A stretch of 42,025 nucleotides of DNA from an uncultured Bacilli bacterium. Its GTDB lineage: Bacteria; Bacillota_I; Bacilli_A; RF39; UBA660. The stretch covers positions 1 through 42,025 of the forward strand of contig CAKOXR010000005.1 in NCBI GenBank assembly GCA_934130215.1. Direction: 5' to 3'. A model generated the notes under the pieces. It was not told the DNA's origin, searched no databases, and was given only the letters and a program-made list of their open reading frames with translations. Positions 14,430 to 22,344 of the stretch are shown piece after piece. Position numbers and translations under genes: made by a program. Each line of letters starts with the position of its first letter. Position 1 is the first letter of the stretch.

Positions 14430-14457
14430 AATTGTTTTAGAAAATACGATTTTATAA

Positions 14458-14486
14458 TTGTATTTTTTTTTATTATTTGATAAAAT
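14458..14486 (+). promoter_or_regulatory. Promoter of the amino-acid ABC transporter
   Basis: TTGTAT (14458-14463), 17 bases, TAAAAT (14481-14486), with the first gene 22 bases downstream behind GTAGGAG. Confidence 0.5.
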
Positions 14487-14507
14487 GTAAATAGTAGGAG
14501 TGAATAT

Positions 14508-15218
14508 ATGAAGAAGATTTTTTTGGGTTTTTTAATTTTATTTTTATTATGTGGTTGTAGTAAAAATAAAAATGAATTAATTATGGTTACAGAAGCAGGA
14601 TTTGCACCCTATGAGTATTATAAAAATGGTGAAGTAGTTGGGGTTGATATTGATATTGCAAATGAAATTGCTAAAGAATTAAATAAAAAGTTAGTTGTTA
14701 AAGATATAGATTTTCATGCTATTATTAATGAAGTAAAAACTGGTAAAGCTGATTTTGGAGCTGCAGGTATTAGTTATAGTGATGAAAGAGCAAAAGAAGT
14801 TGATTTTTCAATTAATTATTCTACAAGTAAACAAGTTATAATAGTTAAAGATAATAATAATTTTGATAAAATTGATGATAAAAAAATAGCAGTTCAATTA
14901 GGTAGTATTGCAGATACATTTGTATCTAATAATTATAAAAATGCTTATATTGTTAGACAAAAAAAATATCTTGCTGCTATAGAGGACTTGAAAGCAAATA
15001 AAGTTGATTGTGTTGTTATGGATGAATTACCCGCTAAAAATATTATCGAAAAAAATAAGGGACTTAAAATTTTAGATAAAAAATTAACTAGTGATAGTTA
15101 TGGTATGGTTGTTAAAAAGGGAAATAAAGAATTATTAGATGCTATTAATAAAGTTTTAAATAGACTTCAAAATGAAGGAAAAATTGATGAATATATTATA
15201 AAACATACTGAAGGGTGA
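14508..15218 (+). CDS. Amino-acid ABC transporter substrate-binding lipoprotein
   Basis: A 236-residue type II periplasmic-binding-fold protein (SBP_bac_3 family). A short signal peptide ends in a lipobox LLCGC, so the protein is a membrane-anchored lipoprotein with the acylated cysteine near position 18. Family landmarks: VTEAGFAPYEYYKNGEVVGV, DIDIANEIAKELNKK, KADFGAAGISYSDERAKEVD and AVQLGSIADTF. It captures a polar amino acid and hands it to the permease encoded four bases downstream. The ligand cannot be read directly; arginine is plausible given the arc operon 4 kb away, but cystine or glutamine are possible. It is one of the few genes here ending in TGA. Confidence 0.92.
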   Translation: MKKIFLGFLILFLLCGCSKNKNELIMVTEAGFAPYEYYKNGEVVGVDIDIANEIAKELNKKLVVKDIDFHAIINEVKTGKADFGAAGISYSDERAKEVDFSINYSTSKQVIIVKDNNNFDKIDDKKIAVQLGSIADTFVSNNYKNAYIVRQKKYLAAIEDLKANKVDCVVMDELPAKNIIEKNKGLKILDKKLTSDSYGMVVKKGNKELLDAINKVLNRLQNEGKIDEYIIKHTEG

Positions 15219-15222
15219 TACT

Positions 15223-15921
15223 ATGAATATATTTTATAAAATTGGTGAGAGTTTTTATAATAGTATTATATATGATAATAGATATATTTATATATTTGAA
15301 GGATTATTTCATACTATTTTAATTGCTTTATTTGCAGTTATAATGGGTATAATTATTGGTCTTGTTATTGCTTTAATTAGACATTATCATGATAATACTT
15401 CAAGGTTGAAATTACTTAATAAATTATCTTGTATGTATGTTAATATAATTAGAGGAACTCCTGTTTTATTACAATTAATGATTATATATTATGTTATTTT
15501 TAAGTCTGTTAATATTAATATTATTATTGTTGGTATATTTGCTTTTGGTATTAATTCTGGTGCTTATGTTTCTGAAATAATTAGATCTGGTTTGATTTCT
15601 ATTGATAAAGGTCAAATGGAAGCTGGTTATACATTAGGTCTTAATTATGGTAAAATTATGAAATATATTATATTACCTCAAGCTATTAAGAATGTTTTAC
15701 CTGCTCTTGGTAATGAGTTTATTACACTTTTAAAAGAGACTTCAGCTGGTGCTTATATTGGTATTTTAGAGCTTACTAAAGCATCAGATATTATTGCATC
15801 TAGAACATATGAGTATTTTTTTCCTTTAATTATTATTGCTTTTATTTATTTAATAATGACTTTAGGTTTATCTAAATTGGTTAATTTACTTGAAAGGAGA
15901 CTAAATAATGCTAGAAGTTAA
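15223..15921 (+). CDS. Amino-acid ABC transporter permease (HisM/ArtM type)
   Basis: A 232-residue integral membrane protein with about five helices. GLFHTILIALFAVIMGIIIG, the IRGTPVLLQLMIIYYV motif and the coupling-helix region GQMEAGYTLGLNYGKIMKYI followed by LPQAIKNVLPALGNEFI are diagnostic of the polar-amino-acid permease family (EAA loop). Its 3' end overlaps the ATPase gene by 14 bases, so the two are translationally coupled. It would form a homodimeric channel fed by the upstream lipoprotein. Confidence 0.94.
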   Translation: MNIFYKIGESFYNSIIYDNRYIYIFEGLFHTILIALFAVIMGIIIGLVIALIRHYHDNTSRLKLLNKLSCMYVNIIRGTPVLLQLMIIYYVIFKSVNINIIIVGIFAFGINSGAYVSEIIRSGLISIDKGQMEAGYTLGLNYGKIMKYIILPQAIKNVLPALGNEFITLLKETSAGAYIGILELTKASDIIASRTYEYFFPLIIIAFIYLIMTLGLSKLVNLLERRLNNARS

Positions 15922-16612
15922 TAATTTATCTAAGAGCTTTGGTGATGTTTTGGTTCTTGATAACATAAATTTTGTTATTAAAAAGGGTGATATTGTTTCT
16001 ATTGTTGGTCCTTCTGGTAGTGGTAAGAGTACTCTTTTAAGGTGTCTTAATTATTTAGAAAAGCCTTCTAAGGGATCCGTTATTTTTGAGGGTAATAAGG
16101 TAAATAAGATTGTTGGAAAGGGTATTGGTATGGTTTTTCAACAGTTTAATTTGTTTCCTAATATGACTGTTCTTGATAATATTATTTTGTCTCCTGTTAA
16201 GCTTAAGATTATGAGTTATAAAGATGCTTTAAAGAAAGCTTGTGAATTACTTGAAATTATTGGTTTAAGTGATAAGAAGTATAATTATCCTAATGAATTA
16301 TCTGGTGGTCAGAAACAAAGGGTTGCAATTATTAGGACTTTAATTATGGATCCTGATATTATTTTGTTTGATGAACCTACTAGTGCTTTAGATCCAGAAA
16401 TGATTGGTGATGTTCTTGATTTGATTAAAAAGATTGCAGATAGTGGTAAGACGATGCTTATTGTTTCTCATGAGATGAATTTTGTTAAAAATGTTTCAAA
16501 TAGGGTTTTATTTTTGGATGAGGGTAAGATTTTATTTGATGGTAATACTGATGACTTTTTTAATTGTTCCAATGAAAGAATAAAGAATTTTCTTTCTTTA
16601 ATTAATGGTTAG
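15908..16612 (+). CDS. Amino-acid ABC transporter ATPase (GlnQ/ArtP type)
   Basis: A 234-residue cytosolic ABC ATPase. Walker A VGPSGSGKST, Q-loop VFQQFNLFPNMT, signature LSGGQKQRVAI, Walker B IILFDEPTSALD and H-loop IVSHEMNF are all intact. It powers the permease encoded just upstream. G+T-rich codon choice (for example ggt, gtt, gat) is more marked here than in neighbours but not foreign. The LRR protein gene begins 17 bases later. Confidence 0.95.
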   Translation: MLEVNNLSKSFGDVLVLDNINFVIKKGDIVSIVGPSGSGKSTLLRCLNYLEKPSKGSVIFEGNKVNKIVGKGIGMVFQQFNLFPNMTVLDNIILSPVKLKIMSYKDALKKACELLEIIGLSDKKYNYPNELSGGQKQRVAIIRTLIMDPDIILFDEPTSALDPEMIGDVLDLIKKIADSGKTMLIVSHEMNFVKNVSNRVLFLDEGKILFDGNTDDFFNCSNERIKNFLSLING

Positions 16613-16629
16613 AAATTAGTGGTGATGAT

Positions 16630-18972
16630 ATGAAAAATTGTAAAAAGTTATTATTTTTAATGTTTATTATTGGATTTATTGGTTTATTTGTGGGAAGTTT
16701 TTCTTATTATAGAAAAGTAGTAAGTGGATCTTTAGTTACAAATACTGGTAAAGCTATATTTGTTTTAAGGGATACTGTTGATGGAGAGTCTTGGAATAAC
16801 AAGATTATTGATTTGGGGAATATAAATCCTGGTGATAGTGGATCTTTTGATGTTGTTATGGATGCTAGTGGATCTGATGTTGATATGTATGCGACTTTAG
16901 AGATTGAAAGAAGTAATTTGCCTAGTAATTTAAAGTTTTATACAACAGAGGATCATAAGAGTGAACTTCATAAATATTATTCTTTTTTAGAGAAAAATGG
17001 GACAAATAAAGAGAGTTTAACTTTATATTGGTACTGGAATCCATATGTTGATGATTTAGATGATGCGAATTATATGAATAAAAGTATAAGTGCTAATATA
17101 ACTGTAAGTGCTGTTCAAATTGGGGAATATACAACAATATATAATATGTTCAGTTCTTCTCCTGGTAGTGATTTGAAGTTCTGGGATGATAATTATAGTT
17201 CTTATATAAGAACTATTAATTTTGGTAATGATTTAAGTAATATGCCAAGTAGTTGTAATGGTAAAAAAGATTTATGTTGGGATGTTACAGGGAGAACTAA
17301 TGGAGAATTAGGTAAAAATGTTTATGGCTATTTAGTTGATACTGGTTTAAAGGATAAGGATGATAATACCAAGTCTTTATATGATTTATATATAGTTAGT
17401 GAAGTAACAATATTTGCACCTGAAAGTTGCTATAATATGTTTAACTTTTATAGATATGATAAGGATTATAATGTATATTCAAATTTAATAGAAATAAACT
17501 TTAATGGAAATTTTAATACATCTAATACAACTAATATGGAATGGATGTTTGGGAATTGTATATCTTTAACAAAGTTAGATGTTAGCAGTTTTAATACAAA
17601 AAATGTTAAAACTATTTGGGCGATGTTTTCCGGACTTGAGAGTATGTTAAATATAGATGTAAGAAACTTTAATACTTCGAATGTTACATCTATTGGTGCT
17701 TTATTTGATGGGTGTACTTCATTAAAAGAAGTTGATTTAAGTGGATTTAATACTAGTAAAGCAGAAAATATGCGTAACATGTTTAATAATTGTCCGTCCT
17801 TAAAAAAAATAGATTTAAGTAGTTTTAATACAGAAAGTGCAAAGTATATGTCTAATATGTTTTATGGATGTTCATCTTTAACAAGTCTTAATTTAAGTAA
17901 TTTAAATACAGCAAAAGTGACATGGATGAATTATATGTTTAACGGGTGTTCATCTTTAACAAGTTTAGATTTAAATAGTTTTAATACAGCAAAAGTGACA
18001 TGGATGAGTAATATGTTTTCTAATTGTTCATCATTAACAAGTTTAGATTTAAGTAGTTTTAATACTATAAATGTAACATCTATGGATTCTATGTTTTCTA
18101 ATTGTTTATCTTTAACAAGTTTAGATTTAAGTAGTTTTAATACTATAAATGTAACAGATATGGAATCTATGTTTTTTAATTGTTCATCTTTAACAAGTTT
18201 AGATTTAAGTGGTTTTAAGACAACAAAAATAGGAGATATGAGTAGCATGTTTAATGGCTGTTCTTCCTTAACAGCAACTATAAATATTGAAGAAAAAAAT
18301 AGTATTTCTTGTTCTGATATATTTAAAGATGCGGCAACTAACTTGGGATCTCAAATAACAGTTAATTATGTCGCCGAGGCATCAACTATAGTTGATAATA
18401 TGATTGCAACTAAGTCATCTAACAGTAATGTTATAAAAGGAAGTATAATTCCAGAACATTCAATTACAATAAGTGGTAATGATGATATAAAATATGAAAC
18501 AATTAATAGAGTAAAAGGCACAAAAGTTACTTTAACATCTATATCTGGTAATAATTATGTTATATCATTTAAAATGAATGGAACCACTGTAAATGGAAAT
18601 GAATTTATAATGCCTGATGCTGATGTAACAATAACGGATATTGTTGCACCTACTTTCAAAATAATTGAGACCGCTCATGATCCATATCCTTATTCTCAAG
18701 ACAATGTTATAATTGGTGAATATACATTCGAAGGAGCGAAAAGTATAGTAGTTGTTTTAGACTATGAAACTGAAAATACAGATAATGATTATTTCATAAT
18801 ATATGATTCTAATACATCAACAATAGGAATAAACAATAATAAAAGATATGGTGGAGATAGAACACAAGAAAGAATAACAATTAACTCTAATTATATTAAA
18901 ATAACATTTACAAGTAACGAATATAAATATGGTTATTATGGTTTAAAAGCAATCGTAATACCTGTTTATTAA
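16630..18972 (+). CDS. BspA-like leucine-rich-repeat surface protein with CUB-like tail
   Basis: A 780-residue exported protein. An N-terminal signal/anchor helix (about 5-25, LLFLMFIIGFIGLFVGSF) is followed by a TasA/camelysin-like beta domain (about 30-165), a bridging region, then ten 26-residue DUF285-type leucine-rich repeats of the form FNTxxVTxMxxMFxxCSSLTSLDLSS (about 295-550). After a linker a Listeria-Bacteroides-like beta unit (about 595-670) and a final domain (about 675-780) with VVLDYETENTDNDYFIIYDS resembling CUB-like domains of Firmicutes surface proteins. There is no LPxTG. BspA-like proteins bind host matrix or other bacteria. It lies 17 bases after the ABC ATPase gene behind GGTGATG and ends in a strong terminator. 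Confidence 0.85.
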   Translation: MKNCKKLLFLMFIIGFIGLFVGSFSYYRKVVSGSLVTNTGKAIFVLRDTVDGESWNNKIIDLGNINPGDSGSFDVVMDASGSDVDMYATLEIERSNLPSNLKFYTTEDHKSELHKYYSFLEKNGTNKESLTLYWYWNPYVDDLDDANYMNKSISANITVSAVQIGEYTTIYNMFSSSPGSDLKFWDDNYSSYIRTINFGNDLSNMPSSCNGKKDLCWDVTGRTNGELGKNVYGYLVDTGLKDKDDNTKSLYDLYIVSEVTIFAPESCYNMFNFYRYDKDYNVYSNLIEINFNGNFNTSNTTNMEWMFGNCISLTKLDVSSFNTKNVKTIWAMFSGLESMLNIDVRNFNTSNVTSIGALFDGCTSLKEVDLSGFNTSKAENMRNMFNNCPSLKKIDLSSFNTESAKYMSNMFYGCSSLTSLNLSNLNTAKVTWMNYMFNGCSSLTSLDLNSFNTAKVTWMSNMFSNCSSLTSLDLSSFNTINVTSMDSMFSNCLSLTSLDLSSFNTINVTDMESMFFNCSSLTSLDLSGFKTTKIGDMSSMFNGCSSLTATINIEEKNSISCSDIFKDAATNLGSQITVNYVAEASTIVDNMIATKSSNSNVIKGSIIPEHSITISGNDDIKYETINRVKGTKVTLTSISGNNYVISFKMNGTTVNGNEFIMPDADVTITDIVAPTFKIIETAHDPYPYSQDNVIIGEYTFEGAKSIVVVLDYETENTDNDYFIIYDSNTSTIGINNNKRYGGDRTQERITINSNYIKITFTSNEYKYGYYGLKAIVIPVY
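17510..18275 (+). repeat. Tandem 78-bp repeats encoding LRR units
   Basis: Ten 78-base units. The last units are nearly identical in DNA; for example AATACTATAAATGTAACA occurs at 18061 and again 78 bases later at 18139, and GCAAAAGTGACATGGATGA is likewise repeated. Such homogenised units are likely to change in number by recombination. Confidence 0.85.
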
Positions 18973-18990
18973 TAAAAATATATATTTTAT

Positions 18991-19014
18991 AAGGAGATAA
19001 AACTCCTTTTTTTT
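18991..19014 (+). terminator. Terminator after the LRR protein gene
   Basis: AAGGAG (18991-18996) with CTCCTT (19003-19008) over a 6-base loop, followed by a T-run. It separates the transporter/LRR unit from the arc operon. Confidence 0.75.
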
Positions 19015-19049
19015 AAATAATTTAAGGTTTTGTTTTTTAAAAAAAGATA

Positions 19050-19078
19050 TTGTAAAATAATTAAAACTTTGTTATAAT
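19050..19078 (+). promoter_or_regulatory. Promoter of the arc operon
   Basis: TTGTAA (19050-19055), 17 bases, TATAAT (19073-19078), then AGGAGG and the ATG at 19104. I see no convincing ArgR or Crp operator here. Confidence 0.6.
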
Positions 19079-19103
19079 TGAATTATACAATAGGAGGAAA
19101 GAT

Positions 19104-21416
19104 ATGGAAGTAATAAATGTTAAAAGTGAAATTGGTCCATTAAAGAAAGTATTACTACATAGACCTGGTAATGAATTATTAAATTTAACACCAGATACAT
19201 TAGGAAGATTACTATTTGATGATATACCATTTTTACCAGAAGCACAAAAAGAACATGATGAATTTGCCCGTATATTAAAAGAAAACGGAATTGAAGTTGT
19301 TTATCTAGAAGATCTAATGGCTGATGTATTAGAATTAGATGGAGAAATTGAAGATAAATTCATTAAACAATTCATATATGAAGCAGGAATAAGAACACCA
19401 AAATATAAAAATTTGGTATTTGACTTTTTAAAAAGTTTTAAAAACAAAAAAGAATTAGTATTAAAAACAATGGAAGGAATTAAAGTAGAAGAAATAAGTC
19501 GTGCTAAAAGAGAAGTAGAACAATCATTAGTAGATTTTGTAGGAGAGGAATCAGATTTTCTAGCAGATCCAATGCCAAATCTATACTTTACAAGAGATCC
19601 ATTTGCAAGTGCTGGAAACGGTGTTATATTAAATAAAATGTATTCAGTAACAAGAAGTCGTGAAACAATATATGCAGAATATATATTTAATTACCACCCA
19701 GAATATAAAGATAAAGTAAATAAATATTATGATAGATATTTACCATATCACATAGAAGGTGGAGATGTATTAAATTTAAATAACCATATATTAGCAGTCG
19801 GAATATCACAAAGAACAGAAGCAGGAGCTATAGATGAACTTGCTAAGAATTTGTTTAGAAATCCAGAATGTGAAATAGATACAATACTAGCATTTAATAT
19901 ACCAGAATCAAGAGCATTTATGCATCTAGATACAGTATTCACACAAATTGATTATGATAAATTTACATATCATCCAGGAATAATGAGTACATTACAAGTA
20001 TTTGAAATAACAGAAGGAAATATTCCAGATAGTGATGAAGATTTAAATGTAGTAGAATTAAATGGAAGTTTGGAAGAAATATTAGAAAAATACTTAAAAA
20101 GAAAAATAACACTTATACCATGTGCAGGAGGAGAAAAAATATCATCAGAACGAGAACAATGGAATGATGGAACAAATACACTATGTATTGCACCAGGAGT
20201 TGTAGTAGTATATGATCGAAATAATATAACAAATAACATATTAAGAGAACATGGAATTAAAGTATTTGAAATGTCAAGTGCTGAACTATCAAGAGGAAGA
20301 GGAGGCCCTAGATGTATGAGTATGCCTCTAGTTAGAGAAAACATTGATGAAGTACAATATAAAAGAGATAGTATGTGTTTAATGAAACAAGAAGATGTTA
20401 AAAAAATAAAAGATAAAATTGATTTAAGAAAAAGAAACTTTTTAACATTATTAGACTATACACCAGAAGAAATTAGATATTTAATAGATTTAGCAAAAGA
20501 TTTAAAAAATAAAAAACATAATGGAATAGAACATACATATTTAAAAGGAAAAAATATAGTATTACTATTTGAAAAAACATCAACAAGAACAAGATGCTCA
20601 TTTGAAGTAGCGGGATTAGATCTAGGAATGGGAGTAACATATCTAGATCCAGGTAGTTCACAAATGGGTAAAAAAGAAAGTATTTCTGATACAGCAAAAG
20701 TACTTGGAAGAATGTATGATGGAATAGAATATAGAGGATATTCACAAAAAATAGTTGAAGAACTTGCAAATAATGCTGGAGTTCCAGTATGGAATGGATT
20801 GACAACAGAATTTCATCCAACACAAATGTTAGGAGATATGTTAACAATCGAAGAAAACTTTGGTCATTTACAAGATATAAAACTTGTATTTATGGGAGAT
20901 GCAAGAAACAATGTTGCTAACTCATTAATGGTTGCTTCATCTAAAATGGGAATGCATTTTGTTGCATGTGGACCACAAGAATTATGGCCAGATAAAGAAT
21001 TAATAAAAAAATGTCGTGAAATTGCTAGTGAAACAGGAGCAAGTATTGAAATGACAGAAAATGTTAAAGAAGCAACAAAATATGCTGATGTAATATATAC
21101 AGATGTTTGGGTATCAATGGGAGAACCTGATGATGTATGGGAAAAAAGAATTAATCTTTTAAAACCATATCAAGTTAGTAAAGAAGTTATGAATAATGCA
21201 AATAAAAATGCTATATTCTTACATTGTTTACCATCATTCCATGATTTAAATACAACAATTGGTGCAGATATAAATAAAAAATTTGGTCTTAAAGAAATGG
21301 AAGTAACAGATGAAGTATTTAATTCAGAAAATTCAAAAGTATTTGATGAAGCTGAAAATAGATTACATACAATTAAAGCAGTTATATATGCAACTATGAG
21401 GGAGGATAATGAGTAA
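19104..21416 (+). CDS. arcA-arcB: Arginine deiminase-ornithine carbamoyltransferase fusion protein
   Basis: A 770-residue bifunctional protein carrying the first two steps of the arginine deiminase pathway: arginine to citrulline and ammonia, then citrulline plus phosphate to ornithine and carbamoyl phosphate. Residues 1 to about 413 are a complete deiminase with D165 (FTRDPF), E218 (IEGGD), H274 and D276 (HLDTV) and nucleophile C404 (RGRGGPRCMSMPL). After a linker of about 20-25 residues, about 437-770 are a complete carbamoyltransferase: FEKTSTRTRCSFE (carbamoyl phosphate site, 490-502), HPTQ (571-574), HCLP (707-710) and FDEAENR. In most bacteria these are separate genes arcA and arcB. No stop or ribosome binding site is seen at the junction. 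It overlaps arcC by 8 bases. Confidence 0.93.
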   Translation: MEVINVKSEIGPLKKVLLHRPGNELLNLTPDTLGRLLFDDIPFLPEAQKEHDEFARILKENGIEVVYLEDLMADVLELDGEIEDKFIKQFIYEAGIRTPKYKNLVFDFLKSFKNKKELVLKTMEGIKVEEISRAKREVEQSLVDFVGEESDFLADPMPNLYFTRDPFASAGNGVILNKMYSVTRSRETIYAEYIFNYHPEYKDKVNKYYDRYLPYHIEGGDVLNLNNHILAVGISQRTEAGAIDELAKNLFRNPECEIDTILAFNIPESRAFMHLDTVFTQIDYDKFTYHPGIMSTLQVFEITEGNIPDSDEDLNVVELNGSLEEILEKYLKRKITLIPCAGGEKISSEREQWNDGTNTLCIAPGVVVVYDRNNITNNILREHGIKVFEMSSAELSRGRGGPRCMSMPLVRENIDEVQYKRDSMCLMKQEDVKKIKDKIDLRKRNFLTLLDYTPEEIRYLIDLAKDLKNKKHNGIEHTYLKGKNIVLLFEKTSTRTRCSFEVAGLDLGMGVTYLDPGSSQMGKKESISDTAKVLGRMYDGIEYRGYSQKIVEELANNAGVPVWNGLTTEFHPTQMLGDMLTIEENFGHLQDIKLVFMGDARNNVANSLMVASSKMGMHFVACGPQELWPDKELIKKCREIASETGASIEMTENVKEATKYADVIYTDVWVSMGEPDDVWEKRINLLKPYQVSKEVMNNANKNAIFLHCLPSFHDLNTTIGADINKKFGLKEMEVTDEVFNSENSKVFDEAENRLHTIKAVIYATMREDNE

Positions 21417-22344
21417 AATAATAATCGCCTTAGGAGGAAATGCACTTGGAAATAGTCCTGATGAACAATTACAACTATTAAAAAAAGTAGCTCAAATAAT
21501 AGTTGGACTAGTAAAATCAGGAAATAAAATTATATTAACTCACGGAAATGGACCACAAGTAGGTCAAATTAATCTAGCTTATGAATATTCAAAAAATAAA
21601 CCAGGTATTCCTAATATGCCATTTCCAGAATGTGGAAGTATGAGTGAAGGATATATTGGATATCAATTACAACAATGTATTCAAAACGAATTAGTAAAAC
21701 AAGGAATTAATTTACCATGTTGTACTATAATAACACAGGTTTTAGTAGATTCTACAGATTCTGCTTTTCAAAATCCTAGTAAACCAATAGGAACATTTTA
21801 TACTCAAGAAGAAGCTATAAAATTAGAAAAAGAAAAAGGGTATATATATGTAGAAGATGCTGGACGAGGATATAGGAGAGTTGTACCATCTCCTATGCCG
21901 ATAGATATTATTGAAAAAGATGTTTTAAAACAACTAGTCGATAATACATTAGTAATTGCTGCAGGTGGAGGTGGAATTCCAGTTATAAAAGAAGACGAAT
22001 TAAAAGGAGTTGATGCTGTTATAGATAAAGATAGAACAGCATCTCTACTTGGAAAATTAGTCGGATGTGATAAACTTTTGATTTTAACAACTGTTGAAAA
22101 AGTAAGTTTAAATTATAATAAAGAAAATCAAATGGAAGTAGATAAAATGACTGTTGATGAAGCTTATAAATATATAAAAGAAGGTCATTTTGCTAAAGGA
22201 AGTATGCTTCCTAAAGTAGAAGCTTGCATTGATTTTGTTAAAAATTCCAACAGAAAAGCAATTATTAGTTCACTAGAAAAAGCAGAATTTGCAATCAATG
22301 GTGAAACAGGTACAGTTATAGAAGGAGGAATTATAAATGTCTAA
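21409..22344 (+). CDS. arcC: Carbamate kinase
   Basis: Third enzyme of the pathway: carbamoyl phosphate plus ADP to carbamate and ATP. The 311-residue length is normal. Signatures include IIIALGGNALG at the start, LTHGNGPQVGQI, CTIITQVLVD, the GRGYRRVVPSPMP segment, VIAAGGGGIPV, VIDKDRTASLL and FAKGSMLPKVEAC. The start overlaps the fused arcA-arcB gene (ATGAGTAA) with GGGAGG just upstream, and its own end overlaps the transporter gene, so the three are a tightly coupled operon. Confidence 0.97.
   Translation: MSKIIIALGGNALGNSPDEQLQLLKKVAQIIVGLVKSGNKIILTHGNGPQVGQINLAYEYSKNKPGIPNMPFPECGSMSEGYIGYQLQQCIQNELVKQGINLPCCTIITQVLVDSTDSAFQNPSKPIGTFYTQEEAIKLEKEKGYIYVEDAGRGYRRVVPSPMPIDIIEKDVLKQLVDNTLVIAAGGGGIPVIKEDELKGVDAVIDKDRTASLLGKLVGCDKLLILTTVEKVSLNYNKENQMEVDKMTVDEAYKYIKEGHFAKGSMLPKVEACIDFVKNSNRKAIISSLEKAEFAINGETGTVIEGGIINV

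Noticed and set aside
17466..18248. Two open frames on the minus strand opposite the LRR repeats (17466-17780 and 17931-18248)
   Set aside because: They mirror the plus-strand repeat period, lack ribosome binding sites, and arise from the low stop density of the repeated DNA.
20345..20420. ArcA-ArcB fusion as a frameshift artefact
   Set aside because: The frame is continuous with a sensible charged linker and both domains are full length; I cannot exclude an assembly error, so a read check is listed with the finding.
19748..21445. Several minus-strand open frames opposite the arc operon
   Set aside because: They lie wholly inside the strongly supported arcA-arcB and arcC genes, have no start signals and no recognisable content.
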